Source: Collinsella sp. An307 (GTDB taxonomy: Bacteria; Actinomycetota; Coriobacteriia; Coriobacteriales; Coriobacteriaceae). From it: a stretch of 64,000 bases of DNA. Of the stretch, positions 52,443-62,670 are shown piece after piece (position 1 is the first letter of the stretch; each line of letters begins with the position of its first letter). Under the pieces are notes generated by a model that saw nothing but the letters and a program-made list of their open reading frames with translations, was not told the DNA's origin and searched no databases. The stretch is from assembly GCF_002161805.1 (NCBI RefSeq), contig NZ_NFIP01000004.1, positions 124,001 to 188,000 on the forward strand. The letters are read 5' to 3'. A program made the position numbers and the translations under genes.

Positions 52443-54359
52443 ATGCCGCTCTTTTCGCCACATAACGTGCCGCATACCCGGCCGCCCGAGCCGCCCGTAC
52501 TAGGCAGGCGCGGGTCGCGCCCCCTAGACGCCGCCAGCCCCGCCCCGCAGGCGCCCGAGGCCGGCGCCGCCGCGACGGCCCTCCTTAAGCGCTACCGCCC
52601 GCTCGAAACCCGCGGTGGCGGCACCTTTGGCACGGTTGAGATCTGCCTCGACACGCGCCTGCAGCGCCGTGTGGCCATCAAGCGCATGCCGCTCGCCGGC
52701 ACCGACGCCGCCGCAGACGGCGCCCCCGCCGAGACGCACGCCACCGCGCTCGCCGAGGCGCGTACCGCCAGCATGCTGAGCGACGCACACATCGTCTCGG
52801 TCATCGACTTCACCTACGACCAGGGCTATGCCTACCTCGTTATGGAATACGTCGACGGCATGTCCCTCGAGGAGTTCCTCGCGGGGGTCGACGGGCATTC
52901 GCTCACTTACGACGAGGCGGCCGCCGTGACAGACGCGCTCATTCAGGCGCTTGCGCATGCGCACGAAAACGGCGTGCTGCACCTCGACGTCAAGCCTGCA
53001 AATGTGCTCATCGACCGCAGCGGCAACGTCAAGCTCGCTGACTTTGGTATGGCAACGCTTTCCCGCGCAGCGGGCTTTGGTGACGCGCGCGGCGGCACTA
53101 TCGGCTACATGCCTCCCGAGCAGCTCATCGGCGCCGCCGTTGACGAACGGGCGGACATCTTCGCGCTCGCCGCCGTACTGTACGAGGCCCTTTGCGCCGA
53201 GGCACCCTTCCGTGCAGAGACGCCCGCCGCCTCCATCGAGCTCATCCGCGAAGGGGCGACCGACCCCATCGAGTATCTGCCCGATCTGCCCGAGCTTGCC
53301 GCCGACGCCCTGCTCGCTGCGCTCTCCTCCGCCCCGGAGGACCGGCCGGCAAGCGTCGAGGAGTTTGGTGAGCGCTTCCTTGCGGGCCTTGGCAACGCAC
53401 GCGCGGGCAAGCGCAGCCTCGCGCACATCATCGCCGAGCTCACCTCAGACGAGGAGGAGGCCGCCGATGCGCTGGCGGAGGGCGAGGCACGGCCCGAGAT
53501 CCCCCTCGACCCCGAGAAGGGCTGGCTCGGCAGCCGCACACCGCGGGCACGGGCGCTCGTCGCGGGCGGCATAGCGGGCTTCTCCGTCGCCATCGCCTCG
53601 GTGCAGGTGCTCGCCATGCTCGGGTTTGCCAATCCGCTGGCGGGTCTTGTCATCGCCTTCGCTACGGGCGGGGCCGCCTTCGTGGCGCCGCAGCTCGGCA
53701 GTGCGCTTATCGCCACCGGCTTCATTGTCGCCATCGCCCAGCAGACCGAGGCGTTTCCCCTCCTGCCCGTCGCCGTTGTCCTCATCGCCCTTACCGTTAG
53801 CTGGTGGTATGTCTGGGGCAGGGCGAGCTCCGGGGCATCGGCCGCCTTTGTCGCCCTTATTGCCGCAGGTGCCCTCACGGGCAACCCGTGCCTATTGGCG
53901 GGACCGATCGCTGTCTTTGCCGGCTACCTCGCTGACCCGGTGTGTGCCGCGTCTACCACGGCGATTGGCACCATCGTCTCTGCCCTCTTTACCGCCGCGA
54001 TCGCAACGGGAGGCGTACTCGGAGCGGGCGAGGCGCTTGCCGCCTTTGCCGATTTCCACGTCATCGCGGGCATCGCGCTTGCCGTGGCAACGGCCGCCGC
54101 CGTCTCCGCGCTCTGCGGCATCTTTTGGGATCGCTACCAAGGCGGCGGGGGCAAAGGGGCGCTCGCAGGCGCCTATGCATGCGCGGGATTTATGGTGGTT
54201 TTGCAACTCTGCCTTGCAAACCCTGTGGAAAATGCCAGCTCGCAGACCCTGCCCTTTGCCGTCGCTTTAGCTGTAGGGGCCCTATCCTCTATAATCTTGT
54301 TCATCTGTATCTATCTCTTGGGTTATCGAAAAGAATCGGCGGAGGGTGATCGTCCGTGA
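52443..54359 (+). CDS. Multi-pass membrane Ser/Thr protein kinase
   Basis: This 638-aa protein has an N-terminal Hanks-type kinase domain (about 50-320) and about nine C-terminal membrane segments (about 368-632). K80 (VAIKRM), the catalytic loop HLDVKPAN (180-187, D182) and DFGMA are present. The usual HRD arginine is leucine, so activation-loop phosphorylation may not be needed. The glycine loop reads TRGGGTFGTV. Unlike PknB it has no PASTA repeats. It heads the operon; the next gene overlaps its stop by 4 nt (GTGA). Confidence 0.88.
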   Translation: MPLFSPHNVPHTRPPEPPVLGRRGSRPLDAASPAPQAPEAGAAATALLKRYRPLETRGGGTFGTVEICLDTRLQRRVAIKRMPLAGTDAAADGAPAETHATALAEARTASMLSDAHIVSVIDFTYDQGYAYLVMEYVDGMSLEEFLAGVDGHSLTYDEAAAVTDALIQALAHAHENGVLHLDVKPANVLIDRSGNVKLADFGMATLSRAAGFGDARGGTIGYMPPEQLIGAAVDERADIFALAAVLYEALCAEAPFRAETPAASIELIREGATDPIEYLPDLPELAADALLAALSSAPEDRPASVEEFGERFLAGLGNARAGKRSLAHIIAELTSDEEEAADALAEGEARPEIPLDPEKGWLGSRTPRARALVAGGIAGFSVAIASVQVLAMLGFANPLAGLVIAFATGGAAFVAPQLGSALIATGFIVAIAQQTEAFPLLPVAVVLIALTVSWWYVWGRASSGASAAFVALIAAGALTGNPCLLAGPIAVFAGYLADPVCAASTTAIGTIVSALFTAAIATGGVLGAGEALAAFADFHVIAGIALAVATAAAVSALCGIFWDRYQGGGGKGALAGAYACAGFMVVLQLCLANPVENASSQTLPFAVALAVGALSSIILFICIYLLGYRKESAEGDRP

Positions 54360-55456
54360 ACTTCCTGAACATCTTCGAGGACCACGTGGCGGGCATCTTT
54401 GGAGCCAGCCGGGCGCCGTTCTCCTTCAAGAAGCTCGCCAAGCAGGCGGTGCGCGAGATGGAGGACCAAACGCTTGTCATCAACGGCGTCAACACCGCGC
54501 CGGCGCTCTACACCATCCTCATCGCCAACGACGACGATCCCCTCATGGCTCCCTACTACCCGCAACTCACGCGTGAGGTCGCTGAGTTTGTCAAGGCTCA
54601 CGCCGAGAAGCGCAAGTACGTCTTTGTGGGCGAGCCACTCGTTCGCTTCATGATCGATCCGCAGCTCCGTGGCGGCAAGTTCTCCGTCTTTGCCGAGAAC
54701 ATCGACGCCCCCACGCTCGGCCGCCTCTACGAGGAGGAGCGCGCCTACCAGCAGGGCCTCTCGCAGAGCCTCACTGGCCCTGCCGCCCCGCGCGACGTTG
54801 CGCCGGAGCCCGAGCCCGCCCCCGCACCCAAGCCCACGCCGCGCCGTCGCCGCGATGCCGCAAGCGCGCCCGCACCTGCGCCTGCGCCCGCAAAGCGTGA
54901 GCGCGCAAGCGCCCCCGCTGTCCCCCACATCCCCGATGTCGCCGCGCCCGTCGCTGCTGCCGCGGCAGGTGCCGCCGTGGGCGCCGCCGCCTCTGCAGCC
55001 GCACGCGACCCCTTTGCTCCGCTCGCCGACGCCGCCGCGCCCATCCCGGTGCCGCAGACGGTCACCCGCGCCCAGATGGAGGGCATGGGCGGTGCTGCCG
55101 CAACGGGCGGTGCACGCGTAGGCGCGAGTATCGCCAACAACATGGTCGGCTCGCGCGCGCAGGTTGCGCTCCCGCCGCTCGCCCAGCTCATCGACGTGGT
55201 CACCGGCGACGTCTACGAGGTCACCGGCCAGCAGTGCGTCATCGGGCGCGAGCGCGCCGCCACCGACGTGACGCTGCGCGACCCCAACGTGAGCCGCCGT
55301 CACGCCCAGCTCACCTACACCGGCCAGGACTGGTCGATCGAGGACCTCAACTCCACCAACGGCACCCTCGTCAACAACCGCCGCATCACTCGCTGCCCCC
55401 TGCGCGACGGCGACCTGGTGACGTTTGGTCTGTCGACCTTCGAGTTCAGGGGCTGA
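54356..55456 (+). CDS. fhaA: FhaA-like protein (DUF3662 plus FHA domain)
   Basis: This 366-aa protein has an N-terminal DUF3662 domain (about 1-130), a Pro/Ala linker (about 140-240) and a C-terminal FHA domain. The FHA residues VIGRE, SRRHAQ and STNGTLVNN needed for phosphothreonine binding are intact. In mycobacteria FhaA links PknB signalling to cell-wall assembly. The GTG start overlaps the kinase stop, and GGAGGG precedes it. Confidence 0.9.
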   Translation: MNFLNIFEDHVAGIFGASRAPFSFKKLAKQAVREMEDQTLVINGVNTAPALYTILIANDDDPLMAPYYPQLTREVAEFVKAHAEKRKYVFVGEPLVRFMIDPQLRGGKFSVFAENIDAPTLGRLYEEERAYQQGLSQSLTGPAAPRDVAPEPEPAPAPKPTPRRRRDAASAPAPAPAPAKRERASAPAVPHIPDVAAPVAAAAAGAAVGAAASAAARDPFAPLADAAAPIPVPQTVTRAQMEGMGGAAATGGARVGASIANNMVGSRAQVALPPLAQLIDVVTGDVYEVTGQQCVIGRERAATDVTLRDPNVSRRHAQLTYTGQDWSIEDLNSTNGTLVNNRRITRCPLRDGDLVTFGLSTFEFRG

Positions 55457-55462
55457 TGACAC

Positions 55463-55876
55463 GTGATCGATATCATCCTGTTCATCGGGCGCATCGTTCT
55501 CGTTGCGATCCTCTACATTTTCCTGTTCGCCGTCATGAAGACCGGCGTGGGGCTCGTGCGCGGCCAGCGTCGCGACTCCGCCATCTGGACCATCGACGTC
55601 GACAAGGGCCCCCGCGGTATCCGCGGCATCCACGTCGACATGCTCGGCCCCGTGATCGTGGGCCGCTCGCCGTCGTCTGACATCTGCATCAACGAGCCCT
55701 TTGTCTCGGCCTCCCATGCGCGCTTCTCGCTGCAGGGCCCGGCCCTCATCATCGAGGATCTCAACTCGCTTAACGGAACGCTCGTCAACGGGCGCGCACT
55801 CACCGAACCCGCCACCCTGCGCGAGGGTGACGAGGTGCAGATCGGTGACGTCGTCATGAAAGTGAATCGCCGATGA
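55463..55876 (+). CDS. fhaB: FhaB-like membrane FHA protein
   Basis: This 137-aa protein has an N-terminal membrane segment (about 5-28) and a cytoplasmic FHA domain with VGRSPSSD, SASHARF and NSLNGTLVNG. It should bind phosphothreonine on the divisome or elongasome, in the way FhaB/FipA does. The start is GTG; it begins 6 nt after fhaA and its stop overlaps the phosphatase start (ATGA). Confidence 0.88.
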   Translation: MIDIILFIGRIVLVAILYIFLFAVMKTGVGLVRGQRRDSAIWTIDVDKGPRGIRGIHVDMLGPVIVGRSPSSDICINEPFVSASHARFSLQGPALIIEDLNSLNGTLVNGRALTEPATLREGDEVQIGDVVMKVNRR

Positions 55877-57357
55877 CCGACGAGGTTCTCCATAACGTCG
55901 AGCATCCGCACGACGGCCTAGACGGCGCTCCCATCGGTGCCCACAGCGCACCGGCGGCGCCCGTCGATGCTGCCGAGGCCGAGCTCGAGGCCACCCAAGA
56001 GGCCCCGAGCGACACCGAGGGCGCCACCACCTCTCCGGCAACCACCGCCGAGATCGACCTCGAAGAGGTCGAGGCGCGTCTCTCGGACCCCGGCTCCACC
56101 CAGAGCTTCCAGGCAATCCCCGAGGAGCGCATCGACACCGACTCCACCTACGACGCCGGCACCACCGCAAACCTCATGTGGGGCGCCCGATCCGACGTGG
56201 GCTGCGTGCGCACGCATAACGAGGACTCCTACCTCGTGCAGTCCCCGCTTTTCTGCGTCTCAGACGGCATGGGCGGTCACGCCGCGGGCGAGGTTGCCTC
56301 ATCCATTGCGGTCGAGACCATCGCCAAGCATGCGCCCACCGCAGCCGACCCCACGCTGCTTGCCCGCGCGGTCGAGAGCGCCAACACCGCCATCATCGAG
56401 GCGGCGGCAGAGGGCGTGGGCCGTCCCGGCATGGGCTGCACCGCCACGGTCGCCTACATCGAGGGCACGCAGCTCGCCATCGCGCACGTGGGCGACTCGC
56501 GCGCCTACCTTGTGCACGAGGGGACGCTCATCCGCGTCACGCGCGACCATTCTTATGTGGAGGAGCTCGTCGACGCCGGCGAGATCACGGCAGACGAGGC
56601 CCGCGTGCACCCCAACCGCTCGGTCATCACGCGCGCGCTCGGTTCCGACCCGGCAATGTATGCGGACCATTTCCAGCTGAACATCGAGGAGGGCGACCGC
56701 CTCATCCTCTGCTCAGACGGTCTTTCGTCAATGATTTCCGACGGCGAGATCGAGACCATCGCCAACCAGTCTCCCACCGCGCAGATCTGCGTCGACAACC
56801 TCGTTGACGCGGCGCTTGCCGCCGGTGGGTCCGACAACGTCACCGTTCTCGTGGTGGACGTGGTGGACGATGGACGCGTGCGCGAGGCCATGCGCCGTCG
56901 TAAGCGCAACGTGCTCATTGCCGTCGCCGCCGTGCTCGTGGCACTCGCCATCGCGGGCTTTGCCCTCTTCAACACGGTATCCAACTCGGTCTACCTTGGT
57001 ATCGACGACGGGCACGTCGCCATCTTCCGCGGTGTGCCGGGATCGTTCATGGGCATGCCCTTAAGCCACCTTGAAGACGATTCCGAGATTGAGGTCATCG
57101 ACCTTCCCGAGGACACGCAGCGCCGTCTGACAGAGGGCATCTCGCAAAAGTCCGTTGAAGACGCGCGCAACGTCCTCAACGAGTACCGTCGCCAGATCTT
57201 TGCCGAGCAGACGCAGCGGGCAGAAGCGGCGCGCGCGGCAGAAGCCGGAGCCGCCGAATCCGAGGCAGGCGTGGGCGATGCAGGAGATGCCAGCGCCGAG
57301 ACGCTAGCCGATACCGTAGCCCCAACCAACACAAACCAGGAAGGAGGCACCCAGTGA
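55873..57357 (+). CDS. pstP: PP2C-type Ser/Thr phosphatase
   Basis: This 494-aa protein has a disordered acidic N-terminal region (about 1-95), which is unusual for PstP, then the PP2C domain (about 98-335). Metal-site motifs are [26 protein letters not shown] and [11 protein letters not shown] membrane segment (about 346-369) and an extracellular tail follow. It removes phosphate from the operon's kinases and their targets. It overlaps both neighbours by 4 nt. Confidence 0.92.
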   Translation: MTDEVLHNVEHPHDGLDGAPIGAHSAPAAPVDAAEAELEATQEAPSDTEGATTSPATTAEIDLEEVEARLSDPGSTQSFQAIPEERIDTDSTYDAGTTANLMWGARSDVGCVRTHNEDSYLVQSPLFCVSDGMGGHAAGEVASSIAVETIAKHAPTAADPTLLARAVESANTAIIEAAAEGVGRPGMGCTATVAYIEGTQLAIAHVGDSRAYLVHEGTLIRVTRDHSYVEELVDAGEITADEARVHPNRSVITRALGSDPAMYADHFQLNIEEGDRLILCSDGLSSMISDGEIETIANQSPTAQICVDNLVDAALAAGGSDNVTVLVVDVVDDGRVREAMRRRKRNVLIAVAAVLVALAIAGFALFNTVSNSVYLGIDDGHVAIFRGVPGSFMGMPLSHLEDDSEIEVIDLPEDTQRRLTEGISQKSVEDARNVLNEYRRQIFAEQTQRAEAARAAEAGAAESEAGVGDAGDASAETLADTVAPTNTNQEGGTQ

Positions 57358-60266
57358 GCCGCCGTACCACCGAGCTTCTGCTTCTTATCGCCTCCGCGTT
57401 CCCGGTGACGCTCCTCTACGCGCTTTACGTGGCGACCACGGGCGCCGCCCTCTCCTTCACCACGCTCGCGGTGCCGCTGGGCCTTTTCGCGGCGTTTGCC
57501 GCCGCGCACATCGCGGTGCGCGCGCTCGCCCCCGGAGCGGACCCGGCGATTCTACCCATTGTCTTTGTGCTCTCGGGTGTGGGCATCACCTTCGTGACGC
57601 GTCTTGCCCCCGACCTCGCCATGAACCAGCTCATATACCTTTTCATATCCATCGCACTCATGGTGGCAACGCTTGCCGGGGTGAAGAACCTCGACATTGT
57701 CGCGCGCTACAAGTACACCTTTGGCATCATCGGCATCGTGTTGCTCATCCTCCCCATCTTTGTGGGCGAGTCACGCGGCGGCTCCAAGCTCTGGATCAAC
57801 TTCTTTAACCTCTTCACCATCCAGCCCGGCGAGTTCGCCAAGGTCTTCATCGTGCTCTTCCTCGCCGGTTACTTGGCCGAGAACCGCGAGCTGCTCGCCG
57901 CCTCCAACCGCACCATCCTCGGGCTCAAGGTCCCCCGCCTGCGCCTTCTGGCGCCGCTTTTTGTGGTGTGGGGCGTGTGCCTGCTCATCGTTGTTTTTGA
58001 GCGTGACCTCGGCAGCGCCCTTCTGTTCTACACGCTCTTCCTCATCATGCTCTATGTAGCAACGGGGCGCGTCTCCTACGTCATCATCGGCATCTTGCTT
58101 CTGGTGATCGGCGGTGCGGGCGCCTACATGCTCATGGGCCACATCCGCACGCGCTTTGCCATCTGGCTCAACCCCTTTGAGGACACCAGCGGCAGCGGCT
58201 TCCAGCTCGTGCAGTCGCTCTACTCGCTTGCCGACGGCGGTCTGGTGGGAACGGGCATCGGCCGCGGCATGGCGACCAAGATCCCCGTTGTAGAGAGCGA
58301 CTTTATCTTCTCGGCCATCGCCGAGGAGATGGGCCTTCTGGGCAGCTCCGCCATCCTCATCCTCTTCATGCTCTTTGCCGTGCGCGGCCTCACCACCGCG
58401 GCGCGCGCCAAGAGCGACCTCGCCGCGTTCTCGGCCACTGGTCTTACCGCGGCCATCTCGTTCCAGGCGTTTCTTATCGTGGGCGGCGTGACCCGTCTCA
58501 TCCCGCTCACCGGCGTGACCCTGCCGTTCATGAGCCAGGGCGGCTCCTCGCTGTTGGCGAGCTTTATCATCGTCGGCTTCTTGCTGCGTGCAGGTGACGA
58601 GGCAACCGGGCGCGAGGTAGCACTCACCGGCACCGGCGTCATGGAGTCGCTGCCCGGCCTCGAAGGGGCCCGCGCCCAGGCGGATAACGGTGTCACCGGC
58701 GTCAGCAAGGCCGGCACGCGCATCTTCTCGCGCACCTCCACCGGCGCCCACGCAAGCGCCGCGCACGCGCGCCCCGGCTCGCGCATGCGCCGCCGTCTCT
58801 TTGACACGCCCGAATCCGGCGTGCTCGGCCGCGTGGCCCTTGCCAACCGCCTCACACGCACGGTCTTTTTGTTCACGGCGCTCTTTGCCGTGCTTATTGG
58901 CAACCTCACCTACATCCAGGTCATCAAGGCGGACGAGTATCGCGACCTGCCGACCAACAACCACACCATCCAGCGCCAGGCCTACATCCATCGCGGCTCG
59001 ATCATCACCTCGGACGGCACCACGCTCGCCGAGTCCATCCGCCAAGAGGACGGCACCTACGTGCGCTCCTACCCCAACGGCAACCTGGCTGCGCACACGG
59101 TGGGCTACTACTCCCAGCAGTACGGCTCCACCGGCATCGAGAACACCATGAACGACACCCTGACCGGCTCTGAGGACTACTCGAGCTGGGAGAACGCCAT
59201 CGAGTCGCTCGCGGGCATCACGCAGCCGGGCAACACGGTCCAGCTCACCATCGACTCGCGCATCCAGATGGTTGCTGAGGAGGCGCTCGAGAGCCGTGGT
59301 CTCGAAGGCGCCATCGTGGTCATGAATCCGAGCACGGGCGCGGTCCTCGCCAAGGCAAGCTCGCCTTCGTACGACAACACCAACCCCGAGGGGGCCATCA
59401 CCGGCGCCGATACCAGCGCCTCGCTCTACGACCGCGCGACCCAGGCGCTCTACACGCCCGGCTCCACCTTTAAGGCTGTGACCCTCTCCGCCGCGCTCGA
59501 GACGGGCACCGCCACGCTCTCGAGTCGCTACGCTGCGCCTGCCGAGATGGAGATCGGCGGCGCACCCGTCACCAATGCTGATGATATTGGCTACGGTACC
59601 ATCACGCTCCAGCGCGCCTTTGCGGTTTCCTCCAACGTCGCCTTTGGCCAGCTTGCCAACGACATTGGCGCCGACGCCCTCGTGGCGCAGGCCAACGCCT
59701 ATGGATTTGGCCAGTCGCTTGGCCAAGACTTCTCGACCACGCCCTCGATCATGCCCGATCCGAGCGTGATGACCGAGTGGGAGCTCGCCTGGGCGGGCGC
59801 CGGCCAGCCCGTCGGCCAGGGGCACGAGCCTGGCCCGCAGGTGACGTGCATGCAAAACGCCGTCATTGTCTCGGCCATCGCCAACGGCGGCATCGCCATG
59901 AACCCCTATGTCGTGGGGCAGATTCTCGCACCCGACGGCACGGTCATCAGCACCACGCAACCCCGCTCGCTCGGCCAAGCCGTGAGCGCCGGCACCGCCG
60001 AGCAGGTCCGCGAGGCCATGCTCGACGTGGTGGAGTCCGGCACCGGCTACGAGGCGGGCGTCCGCGGTGTCAAGGTCGCCGGCAAGACCGGTACGGGCGA
60101 GACCTCCAAGGAGAACGCCAACTCGACCTTTATTGGGTTTGCACCGTACGACTCACCCACGGTGGCGATCTCGGTCGTCATCGAGCGCTACTACGACCAC
60201 GAGATCTCGGCGGCGTCCGTCGCAGGCGAGGTTCTCGCCCGGACGCTCAGCATCATGGGGGCGTAG
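57354..60266 (+). CDS. RodA (SEDS) glycosyltransferase fused to a class B penicillin-binding protein
   Basis: A single 970-aa protein joins two usually separate enzymes. Residues about 1-420 form the ten-segment SEDS polymerase; D218 in [11 protein letters not shown] is in the region of the essential SEDS aspartate. After a linker (about 425-495) comes another membrane segment (about 500-520) and a transpeptidase with S704 (GSTFK), SSN (759-761) and K911 (KTGTG). It would polymerise and crosslink peptidoglycan during elongation. In related actinobacteria rodA and pbpA are adjacent separate genes. I see no stop or frameshift at the join. The GTG start overlaps pstP. Confidence 0.93.
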   Translation: MSRRTTELLLLIASAFPVTLLYALYVATTGAALSFTTLAVPLGLFAAFAAAHIAVRALAPGADPAILPIVFVLSGVGITFVTRLAPDLAMNQLIYLFISIALMVATLAGVKNLDIVARYKYTFGIIGIVLLILPIFVGESRGGSKLWINFFNLFTIQPGEFAKVFIVLFLAGYLAENRELLAASNRTILGLKVPRLRLLAPLFVVWGVCLLIVVFERDLGSALLFYTLFLIMLYVATGRVSYVIIGILLLVIGGAGAYMLMGHIRTRFAIWLNPFEDTSGSGFQLVQSLYSLADGGLVGTGIGRGMATKIPVVESDFIFSAIAEEMGLLGSSAILILFMLFAVRGLTTAARAKSDLAAFSATGLTAAISFQAFLIVGGVTRLIPLTGVTLPFMSQGGSSLLASFIIVGFLLRAGDEATGREVALTGTGVMESLPGLEGARAQADNGVTGVSKAGTRIFSRTSTGAHASAAHARPGSRMRRRLFDTPESGVLGRVALANRLTRTVFLFTALFAVLIGNLTYIQVIKADEYRDLPTNNHTIQRQAYIHRGSIITSDGTTLAESIRQEDGTYVRSYPNGNLAAHTVGYYSQQYGSTGIENTMNDTLTGSEDYSSWENAIESLAGITQPGNTVQLTIDSRIQMVAEEALESRGLEGAIVVMNPSTGAVLAKASSPSYDNTNPEGAITGADTSASLYDRATQALYTPGSTFKAVTLSAALETGTATLSSRYAAPAEMEIGGAPVTNADDIGYGTITLQRAFAVSSNVAFGQLANDIGADALVAQANAYGFGQSLGQDFSTTPSIMPDPSVMTEWELAWAGAGQPVGQGHEPGPQVTCMQNAVIVSAIANGGIAMNPYVVGQILAPDGTVISTTQPRSLGQAVSAGTAEQVREAMLDVVESGTGYEAGVRGVKVAGKTGTGETSKENANSTFIGFAPYDSPTVAISVVIERYYDHEISAASVAGEVLARTLSIMGA

Positions 60267-60360
60267 CGCTATGGTGACCACGTATACCTTCGATTCAGAA
60301 CTAGGCGTGCGCCCGTAAGGACGCACGAGCGCAGAGCAACGTAGGATGTGAGGAGCACAA

Positions 60361-62358
60361 ATGGAACAGCAGGTCCTCGGGGGAAGGTACCTTCTCAAGG
60401 ATAAGGTGGGCTCGGGCGGTATGGCGACCGTCTACCGCGCGCAGGATCAGGTTCTCGACCGCACTGTCGCGATCAAGATCATGCTGCCGCAGTATGCGGC
60501 CGACGCCACCTTTGCAGCCCGCTTTAAGCAGGAGGCGCAGGCGGCGGCCGGCCTCCAGAGCCCCTACATTGTGGGTGTCTACGACTGGGGCAAGGACGGC
60601 GACACCTATTACATTGTGATGGAGTTCCTCCGCGGCACCGACCTCAAGAGCGGCGTGCGCGCACACGGCGCCCTCGACCCCAAGAAGGTCGCCCAGATTG
60701 GCAGCCAGATCTGCGGCGCGCTCTCGGTCGCCCACAAGCACGAGATCATCCACCGCGATATCAAGCCGCAGAACATCATGGTGCTGCCCGACGGTAACAT
60801 CAAGGTGATGGACTTTGGTATCGCGCGCGCCAAGAACAGCCACCTCACGCAGGACAACAACGTGCTCGGCACCGCGCACTACGTCTCCCCCGAACAGACG
60901 CGCGGCCAGGAGCTCGGCCCCACCTCCGACATCTACTCGCTCGGCGTGGTCATGTATGAGTGCGCCACCGGACAGGTCCCCTTTGACGGAGACGACGCCA
61001 TCTCGGTGGCACTCAAGCAGGTCAACGAGCTGCCCGTGCCGCCCTCGCAGATTAACCCGGGCGTCGACGCCGACCTCGAGCGCATCATCCTGAAGTGCAT
61101 GGAGAAAGATCCCGCCATGCGCTTCCAGTCTGCCGACGAGCTCCGCCAGGTGCTGAACGCCTACCTGGCCGGCCGCACGGTCGACGTGCCCGAGCCCACC
61201 CGCGTCATCCCCGCCGCTCCGGCGACCGGCGCGACCGAGACCCGCGTCATGGGCGGCGAGACCCGTACCATGGTGCGTCCCGCAGCCGAGGCCCCGCGCG
61301 CAGGCGCCACGTCCGCCGTCCGCGGCGGCGCGGCGGGCGGCACCGGCTCCTATGAGCCCGAGGACCGCCCCAGCAAGGGCAAGATCGCGGCCATTGTGAT
61401 TGGCGTCATCGCAGCGCTCGGCGTCATCGCGGCGCTCGCCATGAGCTTCATGGGCGGCGGCGACACCGCGACCGTCCCGAGCGTGCTTGGTATGACGCTC
61501 GAGGAGGCGCGCGACACCCTCGAGGAAGAGGGCTTTGAGGTGGGCGAGATCACCGACGGCTTTAGCAACGAGTACGCCGAGGGCGAGGTTATGGGCCAGA
61601 CGCCTTCCGGCGGCCTGCGTGAGGCGCCGGGCACCAAGGTTGACATCACCGTATCGCGCGGCGAGGAGCCCGTTGAGAAAGTCCAGGTTCCCAACCTGGT
61701 AGGCAAGACCGCTGATGAGGCCAAGCAGGCGCTCGACGAGGCCGGCCTTGTGGGCATCCCCACCGAAGAGGCCAACGATGCCGACGAGGGCACGGTCTTT
61801 GAGCAGACCCAAGAGGCGGGCACCGAGGTCGACAAGGGTACGTCCATCTCCTACAAGGTCTCGACGGGCCCTGACACGGTCGATGTTCCCGACCTGCGCG
61901 GCTACAGCGAGTCCGCCGCCAAGCAGATGCTCGACGAGCTCAAGCTCTCCTACACCGTCACCTATGACTACGACGAGAGCATGAGCGCCGGCAACGTCAT
62001 CAGCTACTCCCCCGGCGGCAGCGTCGAGCCGGGCACCACCATCCAGCTTGTGGTTTCGCAGGGCGCGCTGCCCACCACCGGCTCTGTCCCCAACGTGACG
62101 GGCGCCACGCAGGGCAGTGCTGAGAGTGACATCAAGGCGGCCGGCTTTAACGTGTCGGTTCAGGTTGAGTCGAGCAGCACGGTCCCTGAGGGCCACGTCA
62201 TCAGCTACAGCCCGAGCGGCACACAGGAGTACGGCACCACGATTACCATCGTGGTCTCCGGCGGCCCCGGCGCCAGCGCCGGCACGGAGCCCGGCACCGG
62301 CGACCAGACCACTTCCGGCGGCGATTCCACCACCGACCAGGGCGAGACCACAAACTAA
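60361..62358 (+). CDS. pknB: PknB-type Ser/Thr kinase with four PASTA domains
   Basis: This 665-aa protein has a cytoplasmic kinase domain (about 1-275) with K39, HRDIKPQN (131-138, D133) and DFGIARAK. A juxtamembrane linker and one membrane segment (about 340-366) follow. Outside are four PASTA repeats starting near 369, 440, 507 and 573, each opening with a VP-LG/VPN-type motif. A Gly/Thr-rich tail ends the protein. PASTA domains sense muropeptides or lipid II. GAGGAG precedes the ATG. It closes the operon, 94 nt after the RodA-PBP gene. Confidence 0.96.
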   Translation: MEQQVLGGRYLLKDKVGSGGMATVYRAQDQVLDRTVAIKIMLPQYAADATFAARFKQEAQAAAGLQSPYIVGVYDWGKDGDTYYIVMEFLRGTDLKSGVRAHGALDPKKVAQIGSQICGALSVAHKHEIIHRDIKPQNIMVLPDGNIKVMDFGIARAKNSHLTQDNNVLGTAHYVSPEQTRGQELGPTSDIYSLGVVMYECATGQVPFDGDDAISVALKQVNELPVPPSQINPGVDADLERIILKCMEKDPAMRFQSADELRQVLNAYLAGRTVDVPEPTRVIPAAPATGATETRVMGGETRTMVRPAAEAPRAGATSAVRGGAAGGTGSYEPEDRPSKGKIAAIVIGVIAALGVIAALAMSFMGGGDTATVPSVLGMTLEEARDTLEEEGFEVGEITDGFSNEYAEGEVMGQTPSGGLREAPGTKVDITVSRGEEPVEKVQVPNLVGKTADEAKQALDEAGLVGIPTEEANDADEGTVFEQTQEAGTEVDKGTSISYKVSTGPDTVDVPDLRGYSESAAKQMLDELKLSYTVTYDYDESMSAGNVISYSPGGSVEPGTTIQLVVSQGALPTTGSVPNVTGATQGSAESDIKAAGFNVSVQVESSSTVPEGHVISYSPSGTQEYGTTITIVVSGGPGASAGTEPGTGDQTTSGGDSTTDQGETTN

Positions 62359-62408
62359 GGTCCCGCACAGACCAACATACGGGGGCTAGGCCCTCCGTCA
62401 CAGCACAC

Positions 62409-62434
62409 GGCCCGTCGGTATCCACCGGCGGGCC
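62409..62434 (+). terminator. Hairpin after pknB
   Basis: GGCCCGTCGG (62409-62418) pairs with CCGGCGGGCC (62425-62434), with one T/G pair and a short loop. It lies 50 nt past the pknB stop and just before the inverted array. The T tract is poor (TATT). Confidence 0.6.
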
Positions 62435-62440
62435 TATTCA

Positions 62441-62670
62441 TGTGCATCCAGCACGCCTCATGTGCAGCTGTCACAGTCCGTGTGCAATCGGCACGCGCTG
62501 CGTGCATCAAGCACACTTCATGTGCATCTAGCACGGAAGAAGCCCTATAAAGCGTGCTATCTGCACATGAAGTGTTACAAGTGCACACAGGGCGTGCCGA
62601 TTGCACACGAAGCGTGCCGCATGCACACGAGATGTGCCGATTGCATCCGTCACGCCACAATTGCATCGGC
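62441..62670. repeat. Inverted array of eleven 20-bp units with GTGC-N5-GCAC sites
   Basis: Five forward units start at 62441, 62461, 62481, 62501 and 62521. A 10-nt centre follows (62541-62550). Six inverted units start at 62551, 62571, 62591, 62611, 62631 and 62651. Every unit is exactly 20 bp. Forward units read TGTGC-N5-GCACG and reverse units CGTGC-N5-GCACA; each is itself a small palindrome. Seven units are perfect, and those at 62461, 62571, 62631 and 62651 are degenerate. The two halves can fold into a long hairpin. The last unit ends at 62670, one base before the AraC-type gene's stop codon. Confidence 0.9.

Noticed and set aside
57771-59978. A 735-codon minus-strand open frame opposite the RodA-PBP gene
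   Set aside because: It is an antisense artefact of high third-position GC, and the plus strand carries clear family motifs throughout.
62441-62670. CRISPR array
   Set aside because: Units are contiguous, have no spacers of unique sequence, invert halfway, and no cas genes are nearby.
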